Positions 43,626 to 52,115 of a stretch of 64,000 nucleotides of DNA are shown here, one piece after another. The stretch lies in assembly GCA_004293445.1 (NCBI GenBank), contig RDYP01000001.1:186001-250000 (forward strand), in the 5' to 3' direction. The DNA comes from Verrucomicrobiota bacterium. Its GTDB lineage: Bacteria; Verrucomicrobiota; Verrucomicrobiia; Verrucomicrobiales; Akkermansiaceae. The notes beneath the pieces were generated by a model. It was not told the origin of the DNA and made no database searches. It worked only from the letters and a program-made list of their open reading frames with translations. Each line of letters starts with the position of its first letter. The stretch's first letter is position 1. The position numbers and the translations under genes are program-made.

Positions 43626-44309
43626 TCAGCGAATCTCGGAGAGCTTGCCATCGCGAATCACGCATTTCCGATCTCCGCGCGCGGCAAGTTGCTCATCATG
43701 GGTAACGACGACCAGAGTCGTTCCGCTCTCTTCGGCGAGACCCAAGAGCAGTCTCATCACTTCTTCGCTATTGCGGGAATCGAGGTTTCCCGTCGGCTCG
43801 TCGGCAAAAAGGACCGGAGGATGATTCACGAGGGCCCGCGCAATGGCCACCCGCTGCTGCTCGCCGCCGGAAAGTTCGGCTGGCAAATGTTCGGCACGAT
43901 CGGCGAGACCGACTCGTTCGAGTGCAGCCAAGGCGGCAGCGTGAGCGTCTTGACCCCCGATCGCGCCTGGCACGAGGATATTTTCGATGGCCGTGAGTTC
44001 GGGAAGCAGGAGGTAATTTTGGAAAATATAGCCGATTTTGGCGTTGCGAAATGCGGCCTGCCGTTTCGGTGTCAGAGCGTAAAGGTCGGCACCGTCAATA
44101 TGAACGGTCCCCTGCTCCGGACGTTCCAAGCCGGCGAGCGTGTAGAGCAGCGTCGTCTTGCCAGCGCCGCTTGGGCCACAAAGGAACACCCGCTCGCCCC
44201 GAGAAATCGAGAGCTCGATGCCATGCAGCACCTCGATGCTCTTTTTTCCGATGCGGTAGCTGCGATGAAGATTGGAGGCTTGGATCACGACGTCGCTCAC
44301 GATGGGCAT
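43626..44309 (-). CDS. LolD/MacB-type ABC transporter ATPase
   Basis: A 227-residue ATPase from ATG44309; a frame open to 44336 adds nine residues. Walker A is GPSGAGKTT, the Q-loop is [20 protein letters not shown], the signature is [15 protein letters not shown], and Walker B is [12 protein letters not shown], the combination typical of the LolD/MacB/FtsE group. No cognate permease is adjacent. It is the last gene of the run that starts with the retropepsin-like protease, close behind the ATP-grasp gene. It could work with a permease elsewhere or serve the lipid/peptide process of this operon. Confidence 0.88.
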   Translation of the reverse strand: MPIVSDVVIQASNLHRSYRIGKKSIEVLHGIELSISRGERVFLCGPSGAGKTTLLYTLAGLERPEQGTVHIDGADLYALTPKRQAAFRNAKIGYIFQNYLLLPELTAIENILVPGAIGGQDAHAAALAALERVGLADRAEHLPAELSGGEQQRVAIARALVNHPPVLFADEPTGNLDSRNSEEVMRLLLGLAEESGTTLVVVTHDEQLAARGDRKCVIRDGKLSEIR

Positions 44310-44332
44310 GCACCTCGATCCGGCGGTAAGAG

Positions 44333-45370
44333 TCAAGACAGGGGCGACTTCACCGCGAAAGTCCGGCGGGAGAAATCGAGTTTCTGATTATGATCGTCGT
44401 GCGGGTGGCTCCGCCATCTCTCCATGGCTGGCTCGAGTCGTCTGAGAAGTCCAACGCCATTGGCCAACTGAATGGCGAGGCCGGGACGCGCGTTGACTTC
44501 GATCATCAGTGGTCCGAGCTCCTCGTCGATCATCACATCCACACCGAGGTAGCCGAGCCCGGTCATTTCGTGACAAGTGACTGCGATGTCCAAGATGGCG
44601 TCCCAGTGTGGGAGTTGGATGCCGACGACAGGGACTTTCAGGTCGGGATGGAGCTGGATGGGGTGACCGTGATGGATCGCGCGGATCGTCCGGCCCGTAG
44701 CGAGGTCGATACCGATTCCGATCGCGCCTTGGTGCAGGTTGGCGCGGCCATCGGATTCTCGTGTCGCGGCGCGTAGCATGGCCATGACCGGGTAACCGTG
44801 AAGCATGACTACCCGGATGTCTGGGGCGCCTTGGAAGCTGATCTCGGTAAGGATTTTCGCCGGATGGACGCGGTATTCGATCAATGCGACGTCGCGTCTT
44901 CCGCCAAGACTGAAAAGACCTGCGAGGATATTCGAGCAATGGTGGCGAATCTCATCGAGGCTCAGCCGTGCGCCGCTCGGTTTGAGGAACCACTCCCCTT
45001 CCCGCGCGACAATCACCAGAATCCCCTTTCCCCCGGAACCGCGGGCGGGCTTGATTACGAAGGAATCGCGATCACCCAGAAGCCGATCGATCATCGCGGT
45101 ATCGTGGGGACTGCGGATCACACAATAAGTCTCGGGGACGGCCAGCTTTCGCTCCGCCGCGAGTTCTTTGGTGCGGAGCTTGTTGTCGACGAGATCGTAA
45201 AGGCGTCTCGGGTTGTTCGGCAGCAGATAGCGCGCATTGCGCATGTTAATCCCAACGACTCCCATCGCTCTGAGCTCCGCAGGAGTGCGAAGCCAACGAT
45301 GCCACCACCGGCGGCGTGGCTGTGGTGGAGATGCCGGCACTCCTTCAGGACTGGCGTCTGTTGTCTTCAA
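44333..45370 (-). CDS. ATP-grasp ligase, alpha-L-glutamate ligase-like
   Basis: A RimK-related ATP-grasp enzyme of up to 345 residues. Family features are GINMRNARYLLPNNPRRLYD, LVDNKLRTKELA, the ATP-binding FVIKPARGSGGKGILVI and the metal-ligand strand GPLMIEVNARPGLAIQLANG. The coordinates given start at TTG45370; GTG45340 is an equally good start. Members of this subgroup ligate an amino acid to an unknown carboxylate. It sits 11 bases after the 7TM inactive transglutaminase gene, with the retropepsin gene ahead of that. This is a recurrent association in Proteobacteria and others, proposed to modify a peptide or envelope component. Confidence 0.9.
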   Translation of the reverse strand: MKTTDASPEGVPASPPQPRRRWWHRWLRTPAELRAMGVVGINMRNARYLLPNNPRRLYDLVDNKLRTKELAAERKLAVPETYCVIRSPHDTAMIDRLLGDRDSFVIKPARGSGGKGILVIVAREGEWFLKPSGARLSLDEIRHHCSNILAGLFSLGGRRDVALIEYRVHPAKILTEISFQGAPDIRVVMLHGYPVMAMLRAATRESDGRANLHQGAIGIGIDLATGRTIRAIHHGHPIQLHPDLKVPVVGIQLPHWDAILDIAVTCHEMTGLGYLGVDVMIDEELGPLMIEVNARPGLAIQLANGVGLLRRLEPAMERWRSHPHDDHNQKLDFSRRTFAVKSPLS

Positions 45371-45381
45371 GTTTTCAGTCT

Positions 45382-46923
45382 TCAGGCTTCTTTGAAGTCA
45401 CGGAAGCGGAACAATTCCGAGAGTCGGTAACCGGTATAGCGGCCGATCAAAATGATCAAGGCGAGGAGAACCAGCAGCAGTTCCGGGAAGTAGAAGGCGC
45501 AATACTTCACCTGGGGAAGATTCATGAAGGCGAAGGCGATCACTGCGACGATGAGCGATCCTCCGACTTGCATCAGTGCGGAGCGTTTCCCCTCCTCTTC
45601 CCAAATGAGCGACATCCGCTCGATCGTCCAGGCAAGGATGATCATCGGGAAAAGCGTAATCTGCAGGCCATCTCTCATGCCCAATTTGTAACTGAGCACG
45701 CTTAGAATCATCATCAGCAAAGTCACAATCACCACGCAGGCGGCGACCCGTGGGACCACCAGCATGTTCAGGCGGGCAAGAAGGAATCGGAACCAGAGGC
45801 CGGCCCCGACGATGATCGCGAACATGATCAGCCCGCTTTCGAGTTCCATTTCCAGCAAAGCGAGTGCGAGCAGCACCGGCATGAAGGTGCCGAGAGTGGC
45901 AATGCCGATTAGGTTGCGAAGTACCACCACGACGAAGGCGCCGAGAGGAATCAGCACGACGTAGCGGAAGACGGCTTGCTCGGATGCAGGGAGTCCGAAA
46001 ATCGTCGAGATCAGCAACGGCGAATCATGCAAATCCGCAAGATCCTCCAACGGAATGAAGCCTCGAATCACCGTGAAGGATACCTGCGAAGCTTCGCCGC
46101 CAGTAACTTCAAAAAGTGAGCCCCCACCTCGGTTCCAGACAAACATTTTTGACGGATCGAGAGTCGAAGCCGGCTCGTCAGGATCCCTTACCTTCCAAGA
46201 TGCCCCGTCGTAGTACTCGACCAAGCGAGTAGGCTGCTGCCCACCGCGCGCTTCTTCGAGTCGGACACCATGAGCGACTCGCGCCGGGACGCCCGCCATG
46301 TTCAAGAGATCGATCCCCAGAAAGGTCAGAGCGCCCCGGCCCGATTCGCCTTCGTAGAGCGCACGAAGCAGGCCGACTTCTTGGGATGCATCGAGGGCGG
46401 CGACCTCGCTGAAGATGCTGACGAAGAGCGAGTCGGGGTCCGCGGATACCGCCTTTGCCCGCTGGATCAAGCGGTTGGCGGCATCATTCATCGAACCGGA
46501 AAATCCCGGATTCTCAGGAGTAGGGATACTCCCGTCCATGTTTGGCGTCGGCTCGCCGCCACTCTTGCGTCTTTCGGGGAAGCTGACGCGGTAGTAGATC
46601 GCCTGATTGTCCGCCTGCTTTTCGGAAGCCCAAATCGCGGTGTATTCCCCCCGATCCTTCTCGACATAGTGCTTGTAGCCGACCGATCCAGCTTCCTGTC
46701 CCAGTTCCTCCTCGACTGCGGCGGCGGGTAGCGACAGCCGCGCGCTTACCTTGCCCCCGTCGGGCGGAGCGATGAAGGTAATCTTTGCGTCGACCAACCA
46801 CTGCTCCGGGAGTTCGCCAGCGCGGAGCGGCAAGCCGAACTTTACGTGCTTGTAGGTGGCGATACCGCCGCCGACCGCCGTTAGGATCAGGACGACGAGT
46901 GCGAGTTTGATGCGGGATGCCAT
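45382..46923 (-). CDS. Inactive transglutaminase fused to 7TM domain
   Basis: A 513-residue membrane protein. A single N-terminal anchor helix (about 7-23) leads to a periplasmic domain whose second half is a transglutaminase fold (DSLFVSIFSEV, LTFLGIDLLNMAGVPARVAHG, LVEYYDGASWKVRDPDE). The usual catalytic Cys is absent, as in the family named for this. Residues about 320-500 form about seven helices (VLIPLGAFVVVVLRNLIGIA, TFMPVLLALALLEM and so on). The family always pairs with the ATP-grasp ligase and retropepsin-like protease found on either side here. The inactive domain probably binds the peptide or isopeptide substrate. Confidence 0.9.
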   Translation of the reverse strand: MASRIKLALVVLILTAVGGGIATYKHVKFGLPLRAGELPEQWLVDAKITFIAPPDGGKVSARLSLPAAAVEEELGQEAGSVGYKHYVEKDRGEYTAIWASEKQADNQAIYYRVSFPERRKSGGEPTPNMDGSIPTPENPGFSGSMNDAANRLIQRAKAVSADPDSLFVSIFSEVAALDASQEVGLLRALYEGESGRGALTFLGIDLLNMAGVPARVAHGVRLEEARGGQQPTRLVEYYDGASWKVRDPDEPASTLDPSKMFVWNRGGGSLFEVTGGEASQVSFTVIRGFIPLEDLADLHDSPLLISTIFGLPASEQAVFRYVVLIPLGAFVVVVLRNLIGIATLGTFMPVLLALALLEMELESGLIMFAIIVGAGLWFRFLLARLNMLVVPRVAACVVIVTLLMMILSVLSYKLGMRDGLQITLFPMIILAWTIERMSLIWEEEGKRSALMQVGGSLIVAVIAFAFMNLPQVKYCAFYFPELLLVLLALIILIGRYTGYRLSELFRFRDFKEA

Positions 46924-46942
46924 GGGAAGCCTGGGGCTTGAA

Positions 46943-47638
46943 TCAGCGCATGATCTTCTGATCGGCGAGATAGGCGCGGGATGGGTCCACCCAACCGATT
47001 TCTTTGATCGTGTTGCGACCGATCAGGACCGGACTCAGCATGTTGCTCCGATTGTTCAGGGTGAAGTCACCGCGCATCTTGCGATCCCCGATGGTGAAAT
47101 TCAGCCGAACGACCTCGCGTGCTTCCGACTGTCCGCCGGGCTCTTTGATGTGGGCAATGCGCGTCAACGGGGCCTCAATCCGGGTGCGTGGTGAATTCTT
47201 CTCGCCGGGATCGGTGACAATGAAGCGGACCCATTTTTTCCCATCCCGCTCGAAAAGTTCCTTCTCTTCTGCGTGGATCGAGCTGGTGAGCGCTCCAGTA
47301 TCGAGTTTGGCAGCGAGCTTGAGCTGGAGATTTCCCACCAGGACCCATTCACGCCAGCCGAAGACCTGAACGGGGTCGGACGAAACCGGTCTTGCGACGG
47401 AACTTCCGGCCTCCGCCTCCTTGCGCTCGGCTGCGGCTGCATCTTCTTCCGCCTCGGCTTCCGAGTCATCCTCGGTGGTATTTTCCGACGCCGCTTCTTC
47501 CTTGCGCTCGCCCGATGTCTCGGCTGGTTTCTCAGCGGTTCCGTCCTTCTCAGGTTCGGGGACGGCAGGAAGTCTTTCTCCAGCGAGCAGACAGAGAGCC
47601 AGCAGGAATGACGTAAGGACTTTTCTTTCGAGGGTCAC
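46943..47638 (-). CDS. Retropepsin-like aspartic protease (RimB/DUF785-like)
   Basis: GTG47638 starts a 231-residue exported protein with a signal segment (VLTSFLLALCLLAG) and a 60-residue Glu/Ala-rich linker. The catalytic domain has FGWREWVLVGNLQLKLAAKL, then DTGALTSS with the retropepsin Asp113-Thr-Gly. FTLNNRSNMLSPVLIGRNTI is the family hallmark near the end. Old names such as ATP-dependent zinc protease are misleading, since the fold is a one-Asp aspartic protease that dimerises. It is the first gene of the four-gene minus-strand operon, and its start is only 32 bases from the divergent NodT gene. Confidence 0.88.
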   Translation of the reverse strand: MTLERKVLTSFLLALCLLAGERLPAVPEPEKDGTAEKPAETSGERKEEAASENTTEDDSEAEAEEDAAAAERKEAEAGSSVARPVSSDPVQVFGWREWVLVGNLQLKLAAKLDTGALTSSIHAEEKELFERDGKKWVRFIVTDPGEKNSPRTRIEAPLTRIAHIKEPGGQSEAREVVRLNFTIGDRKMRGDFTLNNRSNMLSPVLIGRNTIKEIGWVDPSRAYLADQKIMR

Positions 47639-47670
47639 GCGGGCCGACTATCAGCAACGAAGCTTGGAGA

Positions 47671-49128
47671 ATGCAACGGAATTTCCGAATACAGGAGGGG
47701 AGATCGCGGGGCGCGTCGAGCGGCCGGTCGATCGTAATTCTGCTTGCATGTCTATCCTTGGTTGCTTGCGGGAGCTGGCGCATCGGTAGGCCGAAGGATG
47801 ACGTGGCATGGATTGGGTTGGATCGATGGCAGGCCGCGGGGGAAGGAGTGGAGGGTTCCATCAGCAGCGGCTGGCTTCAGGATTTCGAGGATCGTGCTTT
47901 AAAGAAAGCGGTGGACGAGGTGCTGGCAGGGAATTCCGACCTCAAGGTCGCGGCCTCGCGGATGAGCCAAGCTCGGGAATCAAGAATTGCAGGGAGGTCG
48001 CGCGGATTGCCTGCGATATCCATCGAAGGCTCCGCCAATGCCAGCGAGGCGGCAACGAAGGCCTCAGCGGCAGGCAAGGGTCGTCGCTACGGACTGGCGC
48101 TTGCTGCGTCGTGGGAAGTCGATTTGTGGGGTCGCCTGCGAGATTTGAATGCGGCGGACGATGCCGATGAGCAGGCAGCGCGGGCGACTTTCCGTGGAGC
48201 GCGGCTTTCGCTTGCGGCGAATGCTGCGAAATCCTGGTGCGATCTGATCACTGCGGAGCAATTGCTTGAACTCTCTCGCAGCACGCTCGACGCCAACGAG
48301 CGCGTGCTGCGCGCCGTCGAGCGACTCTTCAAAGGAGGAGCAGGCCAAGGTGCTTTGGACGTGCAGCTGGCTCGAACCAATCTTGCTGCCGCCCAGCGTG
48401 CGGTCAAAGCGACTGAGCAATTGCGCGACGAGGCGGCACGAAGTTATGAAGTGCTCAGCGGTCGCTATCCTTCAGCGTCGATGCGGGCTGGGCGGGCCTT
48501 GCCGATAATGAAAAAAGACATCCCGCTTGGCATCCCAGCGGACTTGATCGAAAGACGACCGGATTTGGTGGTTGCGCGGGCGGAATTGTTCGCGAGTGCT
48601 CGACGAGCTGATGCCACCCGCAAGGCCTTGCTGCCAAGTCTCGCCCTGAGCGGTAGGGCCGGGCCATTCGTGCCTCACCTTGCGGATTTGTTGGATCCGA
48701 AATGGCTGGCAGGATCGATCGCCGGAAATTTCAGCCAGGCGCTCGACTCCGATTCTAGCTTGCGGGCCACGGCTCGCGCCGCGGTCGCGGCGAACGAAGC
48801 AGCGGTTCACGATTACACGAGTGTCGCGCTCGAGGCCCTCCGCGAAGTGGAGTCCGCATTGGGGGCGGATCGCTCGCTGGCCGATCAAGAGGCTTTGCTC
48901 GTCCGGGAAGTCGAACAAGCGGCACTTGCCGAAAAGCAGGCTGCGCGGGATTACTCCGATGGGGTGAATGACGACATTCTTCGGGTTCTGGAATCCCAGA
49001 GCCGTGCGACCAACGCGCGATCCGGCTTGATCCGCCTGCGCAACGAACGCCTTCAAAATCGTATCGATCTCCATCTTGCCCTCGGCGGCGATTTCGCCAC
49101 GTCCCCTGTTCCGCTCGATCCGTCGTAA
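47671..49128 (+). CDS. RND efflux outer-membrane lipoprotein, NodT/OprM-like
   Basis: A 485-residue TolC-like outer-membrane channel with a lipoprotein signal (IVILLACLSLVACG, lipid Cys33). The two OEP repeats are visible. The first holds LKVAASRMSQARESRIAGRS, LALAASWEVDLWGRLRD and AAKSWCDLITAEQLLELSR. The second holds IPADLIERRPDLVVARAELF and DYTSVALEALREVESAL. Conserved LIERRPDL is diagnostic of the NodT family. It forms an operon with the HlyD-type adaptor 53 bases downstream. No inner-membrane pump gene is present in the window. Confidence 0.92.
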   Translation: MQRNFRIQEGRSRGASSGRSIVILLACLSLVACGSWRIGRPKDDVAWIGLDRWQAAGEGVEGSISSGWLQDFEDRALKKAVDEVLAGNSDLKVAASRMSQARESRIAGRSRGLPAISIEGSANASEAATKASAAGKGRRYGLALAASWEVDLWGRLRDLNAADDADEQAARATFRGARLSLAANAAKSWCDLITAEQLLELSRSTLDANERVLRAVERLFKGGAGQGALDVQLARTNLAAAQRAVKATEQLRDEAARSYEVLSGRYPSASMRAGRALPIMKKDIPLGIPADLIERRPDLVVARAELFASARRADATRKALLPSLALSGRAGPFVPHLADLLDPKWLAGSIAGNFSQALDSDSSLRATARAAVAANEAAVHDYTSVALEALREVESALGADRSLADQEALLVREVEQAALAEKQAARDYSDGVNDDILRVLESQSRATNARSGLIRLRNERLQNRIDLHLALGGDFATSPVPLDPS

Positions 49129-49181
49129 TCTTTTGGCAAGTTCGCGGTGGCGATGCATGCTGCCGCTGCCCGATCCACCCG

Positions 49182-50363
49182 ATGCTGCTTCGCTTTCTCA
49201 TCCCTGTTTTCATCCTCATCGCCGGCGCGATCGCCGCATGGCGACTCGGCATCCCGGCGGAGTCGCCCAAGCCACAGCCGGCACCGCCCTTGGTAATGAA
49301 AACGGAGGTGGTTCAGCTCCAGCGATCCGATTACCCTGTCCGGCTGGAAAGCCAGGGCAGCGTCCGAGCACACTACACCACAACGATCACCCCCCAAGTG
49401 GAGGGAATCGTCATCGCGATCCACGAGCGTTTTGAGGACGGAGCCTTTTTTGCAAAGGACGCGATTCTTGCCGAGCTGGACCCCGCGGATTTCCAGTTGG
49501 CGGTGGCCACCGCGGAATCGCGCCTCGCCCGCGCGGAGGCCGTTTTGATCCAAGAAGAGGCCCGGGCGAAACAGGCTCGCCTCAATTGGCAGGATCTCGG
49601 CTATGACGAAGCCCCTTCGGATCTCGTGCTTCGAGTGCCGCAATTGAAAGAGGCGAAATCGGGAGTCGCGGCGGCTCAAGCCGATCTCGCCCAGGCACTG
49701 CGAAATTTGGAGCGAACAAAAATTCGCGCTCCCTTCGATGGCCGGGTCCAGAGGCGAGAAGTCGGTCTCGGACAAGCGGTGGGTGCATCAACTCCCCTCG
49801 GTCAGGTCTTCGCCACAGACTTCGCTGAGATCCGCTTGCCGCTGACGCCTCGGCAGCTCGAATTTGTTCGCCTCCCCTCCCGCCCCGACGATCCGGCGCT
49901 GGAGGTCGTATTGACGGATGCCCTCGGCGGGAAGAACTCCACGCAATGGAAGGCGTCACTGGTGCGCACCGAGGGCGCGATCGACGAATCCTCACGCGAG
50001 TTGTTCGTCATCGCTCGCATCGAGGACCCCTTCGGCTTGATTTCCGGCCAACCACCGCTCCGCATCGGGCAGCCCGTGCGCGCATCGATCCAAGGTGTCG
50101 TGCTCAAGGAAGTCTTCGTGCTTCCTCGGCATGCGCTGCGCGGCGTGAACCGCGTCTATCTCGTTGAACGCCCGCAAAATAGTATCCGTCGTATTTTGGT
50201 CGATCCCGTTTGGACCACGACCGAGGAATTGGTCGTGCGCGACGGACTTGAAGCGGGTCAATGGCTCTCGGTCACGCGACTGCCTTACGCGCCCGATGGC
50301 GCTCCCGTCGAACCGATTGAGAGTCAAGCGGCCGCAAGCCCGTCCCCAGCCTCGAAATTTTGA
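49182..50363 (+). CDS. RND periplasmic adaptor (HlyD family)
   Basis: A 393-residue membrane-fusion protein anchored by LLRFLIPVFILIAGAIAAW. The lipoyl half-motifs are YTTTITPQVEGIVIAIHERF and LERTKIRAPFDGRVQRREVG. The alpha-hairpin lies between them (about 110-170). The beta-barrel and membrane-proximal domains follow (LFVIARIEDPFGL, PVRASIQGVVLKEVFVLPRH). It should bridge an RND pump to the NodT channel encoded just upstream. The expected AcrB-like gene is not next; a LysM gene follows after 102 bases. Confidence 0.92.
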   Translation: MLLRFLIPVFILIAGAIAAWRLGIPAESPKPQPAPPLVMKTEVVQLQRSDYPVRLESQGSVRAHYTTTITPQVEGIVIAIHERFEDGAFFAKDAILAELDPADFQLAVATAESRLARAEAVLIQEEARAKQARLNWQDLGYDEAPSDLVLRVPQLKEAKSGVAAAQADLAQALRNLERTKIRAPFDGRVQRREVGLGQAVGASTPLGQVFATDFAEIRLPLTPRQLEFVRLPSRPDDPALEVVLTDALGGKNSTQWKASLVRTEGAIDESSRELFVIARIEDPFGLISGQPPLRIGQPVRASIQGVVLKEVFVLPRHALRGVNRVYLVERPQNSIRRILVDPVWTTTEELVVRDGLEAGQWLSVTRLPYAPDGAPVEPIESQAAASPSPASKF

Positions 50364-50465
50364 CGCTTCAAAAGCTGGCGGGAGAATCTGCTTTGGCCGC
50401 TGATGTTCAGGATTCCATGAATTTCTCTTGAACTTCGATGGCCTTTTAAAAAGCCTCCCGGCACC

Positions 50466-51410
50466 ATGAGAGCAGTGCCCTACCTCGCCGCCATTCTTTG
50501 CAGTGGTTCCATCGCATCCGCCAACGAACTGGAGTTGCTTCAAGATCGCTGTTCGGAGCAGGAACGCGTCATCCAGCAGTTGGAGCAGGAGAACAATCGC
50601 CTCAAGGCACTGATCGCCAAGGATGACAACGCTGCCGAGGTGGCACCCGCAGAAACCGAGCCGGCTTCGCCTGTCGCCGACGAGTCCACTTTCGCGATTG
50701 TCCAGAAGGGTGACTCAATCGCCAAGCTGGCGGCTCGCCACGGCACGACGACCGATGTCCTGATTTCGCTCAACAAATTGAGAAATCCGGCCCTGATTCA
50801 GCCCGGTGACAAGCTTCGCCTCCCCGCCCCATCCGCTGAAAAAACATCGACGAGCGATGACGCGTCGCAGGCCGATGCTCAGAAGGAGGAGTCCCAATCG
50901 GCCGAGAGCAGTCATGTCGTGAAGGCCGGTGAAACCTTCTACAGCATCGCTCGGCAGCACAAGATCAGCCTCGCCGCTTTGCAGGCCGCCAATCCAACAG
51001 TGAAGCCGACCAAACTGCAGTTGGGTCAGGTTCTCAAGCTCGCCGAGGCATCCCCTGCCCCCACTCCCGAGCCTGAGGCCAAGCAGGAGCCCGCAGCAGA
51101 GGAGGCTCCTGACACCAGCAGCGAGAAGGCGGAGAATGAAAACCTTCCCGAGGAGCTCACCCCTTCAAAATCGGCACCTGCCGAAGGTGAGCCAGAGGCG
51201 GATAGCGCCCCTCAAGCCGAGGAAGAGCCCCAAGCCGAAGGCACCACGGCCCTCAACTCCGTGGTGGTCACTGAGCAGATCGCTTTCAGTGCCTTCGCCG
51301 AGCAGCACAATACGACCACCGACCGCTTGAATGCTCTCAATAGCCTGAATCTCGACCCCTCCACCGTTCTGGCGAAGGGCGCCGAACTCTACGTTCCCGC
51401 CAAGCCCTGA
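50466..51410 (+). CDS. Exported protein with three LysM domains
   Basis: A 314-residue secreted or periplasmic protein with a signal peptide (AVPYLAAILCSGSIASA). A short coiled coil (22-52) is followed by three LysM modules: 76-120, 149-192 and 265-311. They are joined by Glu/Ala/Pro-rich linkers of low complexity. The first two LysM modules are close to consensus (VQKGDSIAKLAARHG, VKAGETFYSIARQHK). The third is degenerate at the start (VVTEQIAFSAFAEQH). LysM binds peptidoglycan N-acetylglucosamine, so this is probably a cell-wall anchored organiser. No catalytic domain is present. Confidence 0.88.
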   Translation: MRAVPYLAAILCSGSIASANELELLQDRCSEQERVIQQLEQENNRLKALIAKDDNAAEVAPAETEPASPVADESTFAIVQKGDSIAKLAARHGTTTDVLISLNKLRNPALIQPGDKLRLPAPSAEKTSTSDDASQADAQKEESQSAESSHVVKAGETFYSIARQHKISLAALQAANPTVKPTKLQLGQVLKLAEASPAPTPEPEAKQEPAAEEAPDTSSEKAENENLPEELTPSKSAPAEGEPEADSAPQAEEEPQAEGTTALNSVVVTEQIAFSAFAEQHNTTTDRLNALNSLNLDPSTVLAKGAELYVPAKP

Positions 51411-51441
51411 GAAGCTAGGACTTGCCCGTTAGGTTTCTTCG

Positions 51442-51480
51442 CACCCGTCCGGAATTTCAACCGGACGGGTGTTTTGGTTT
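51442..51480 (+). terminator. Rho-independent terminator after the LysM gene
   Basis: CACCCGTCCGG (51442-51452) and CCGGACGGGTG (51461-51471) form a perfect 11-base stem with the 8-base loop AATTTCAA, followed by TTTTGGTTT. The T-run is on the plus strand, so it ends transcription of the NodT-HlyD-LysM run. It also separates that run from the convergent Lrp-type gene. Confidence 0.9.
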
Positions 51481-51493
51481 CTGTGGTTCAAAC

Positions 51494-51979
51494 TCATGGC
51501 GACACCGCCAGTCGCTCCGGCCCGGTACTTTCGCCGAATATGAACCCGTTCTCCTTGTAGGTCTTGAGACGGAAATGGGTCGCGGTCGAGATCACGCCAT
51601 CCATGGTGCTCAGCTTCTCCGACACGAATCGCGCCACTTCGCGAAGGTCGCTACCCTCAACCACCACCATCAAGTCGTAGCCGCCGCTGGCAAGGTAGCA
51701 ACTGACCACTTGATCGAAGCGTGCGATGCGCATCGCCAAGCGGTCGAAGCCGCCGCCGCGCTCCGGGGTGACCTTGACCTCGATGAATGCAGACACGTCT
51801 TCGTCGCCTGCCTGCTCGGGATTGATCACGGCTTGGTAGCCTAAAATGGTGCCGTCACGCTCCCAGATGGCGAGGCGCTCCCGCACTTCTGACTCGGTCA
51901 AGGACAGCAACTCGGCAAGTTCCTGATGGCTGTGGCGAGCTTGGCGGCGAAGCAATTGCAAAAGCGGGTCGATCGACAT
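51494..51979 (-). CDS. Lrp/AsnC family transcriptional regulator
   Basis: A 161-residue regulator. The winged helix occupies about 1-60 (DPLLQLLRRQARHSHQELAE, LLSLTESEVRERLAIWERDG). The linker strand is TILGYQAVINP, and the RAM effector domain runs from VSAFIEVKVTPERGGGFDRL to about 150 with the usual SCYLASGGYDLMVVVEG. Such proteins form octamers that sense amino acids. The gene has no close partner: it converges with the LysM gene and its start lies 136 bases from divergent pelA. Confidence 0.9.
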   Translation of the reverse strand: MSIDPLLQLLRRQARHSHQELAELLSLTESEVRERLAIWERDGTILGYQAVINPEQAGDEDVSAFIEVKVTPERGGGFDRLAMRIARFDQVVSCYLASGGYDLMVVVEGSDLREVARFVSEKLSTMDGVISTATHFRLKTYKENGFIFGESTGPERLAVSP

Positions 51980-52115
51980 GGTGTGCTTTCCCTAACCCCC
52001 TTGACCCGCCCCGGCAAGAGCCTGTCGTGAAATCCGGGGATCTCTGGCTGAAGCGGACTCGCACAGAACGCCGCCTGATTGCCCGAAAGGCCTTTCACTC
52101 GATGGCGACGCTGCC

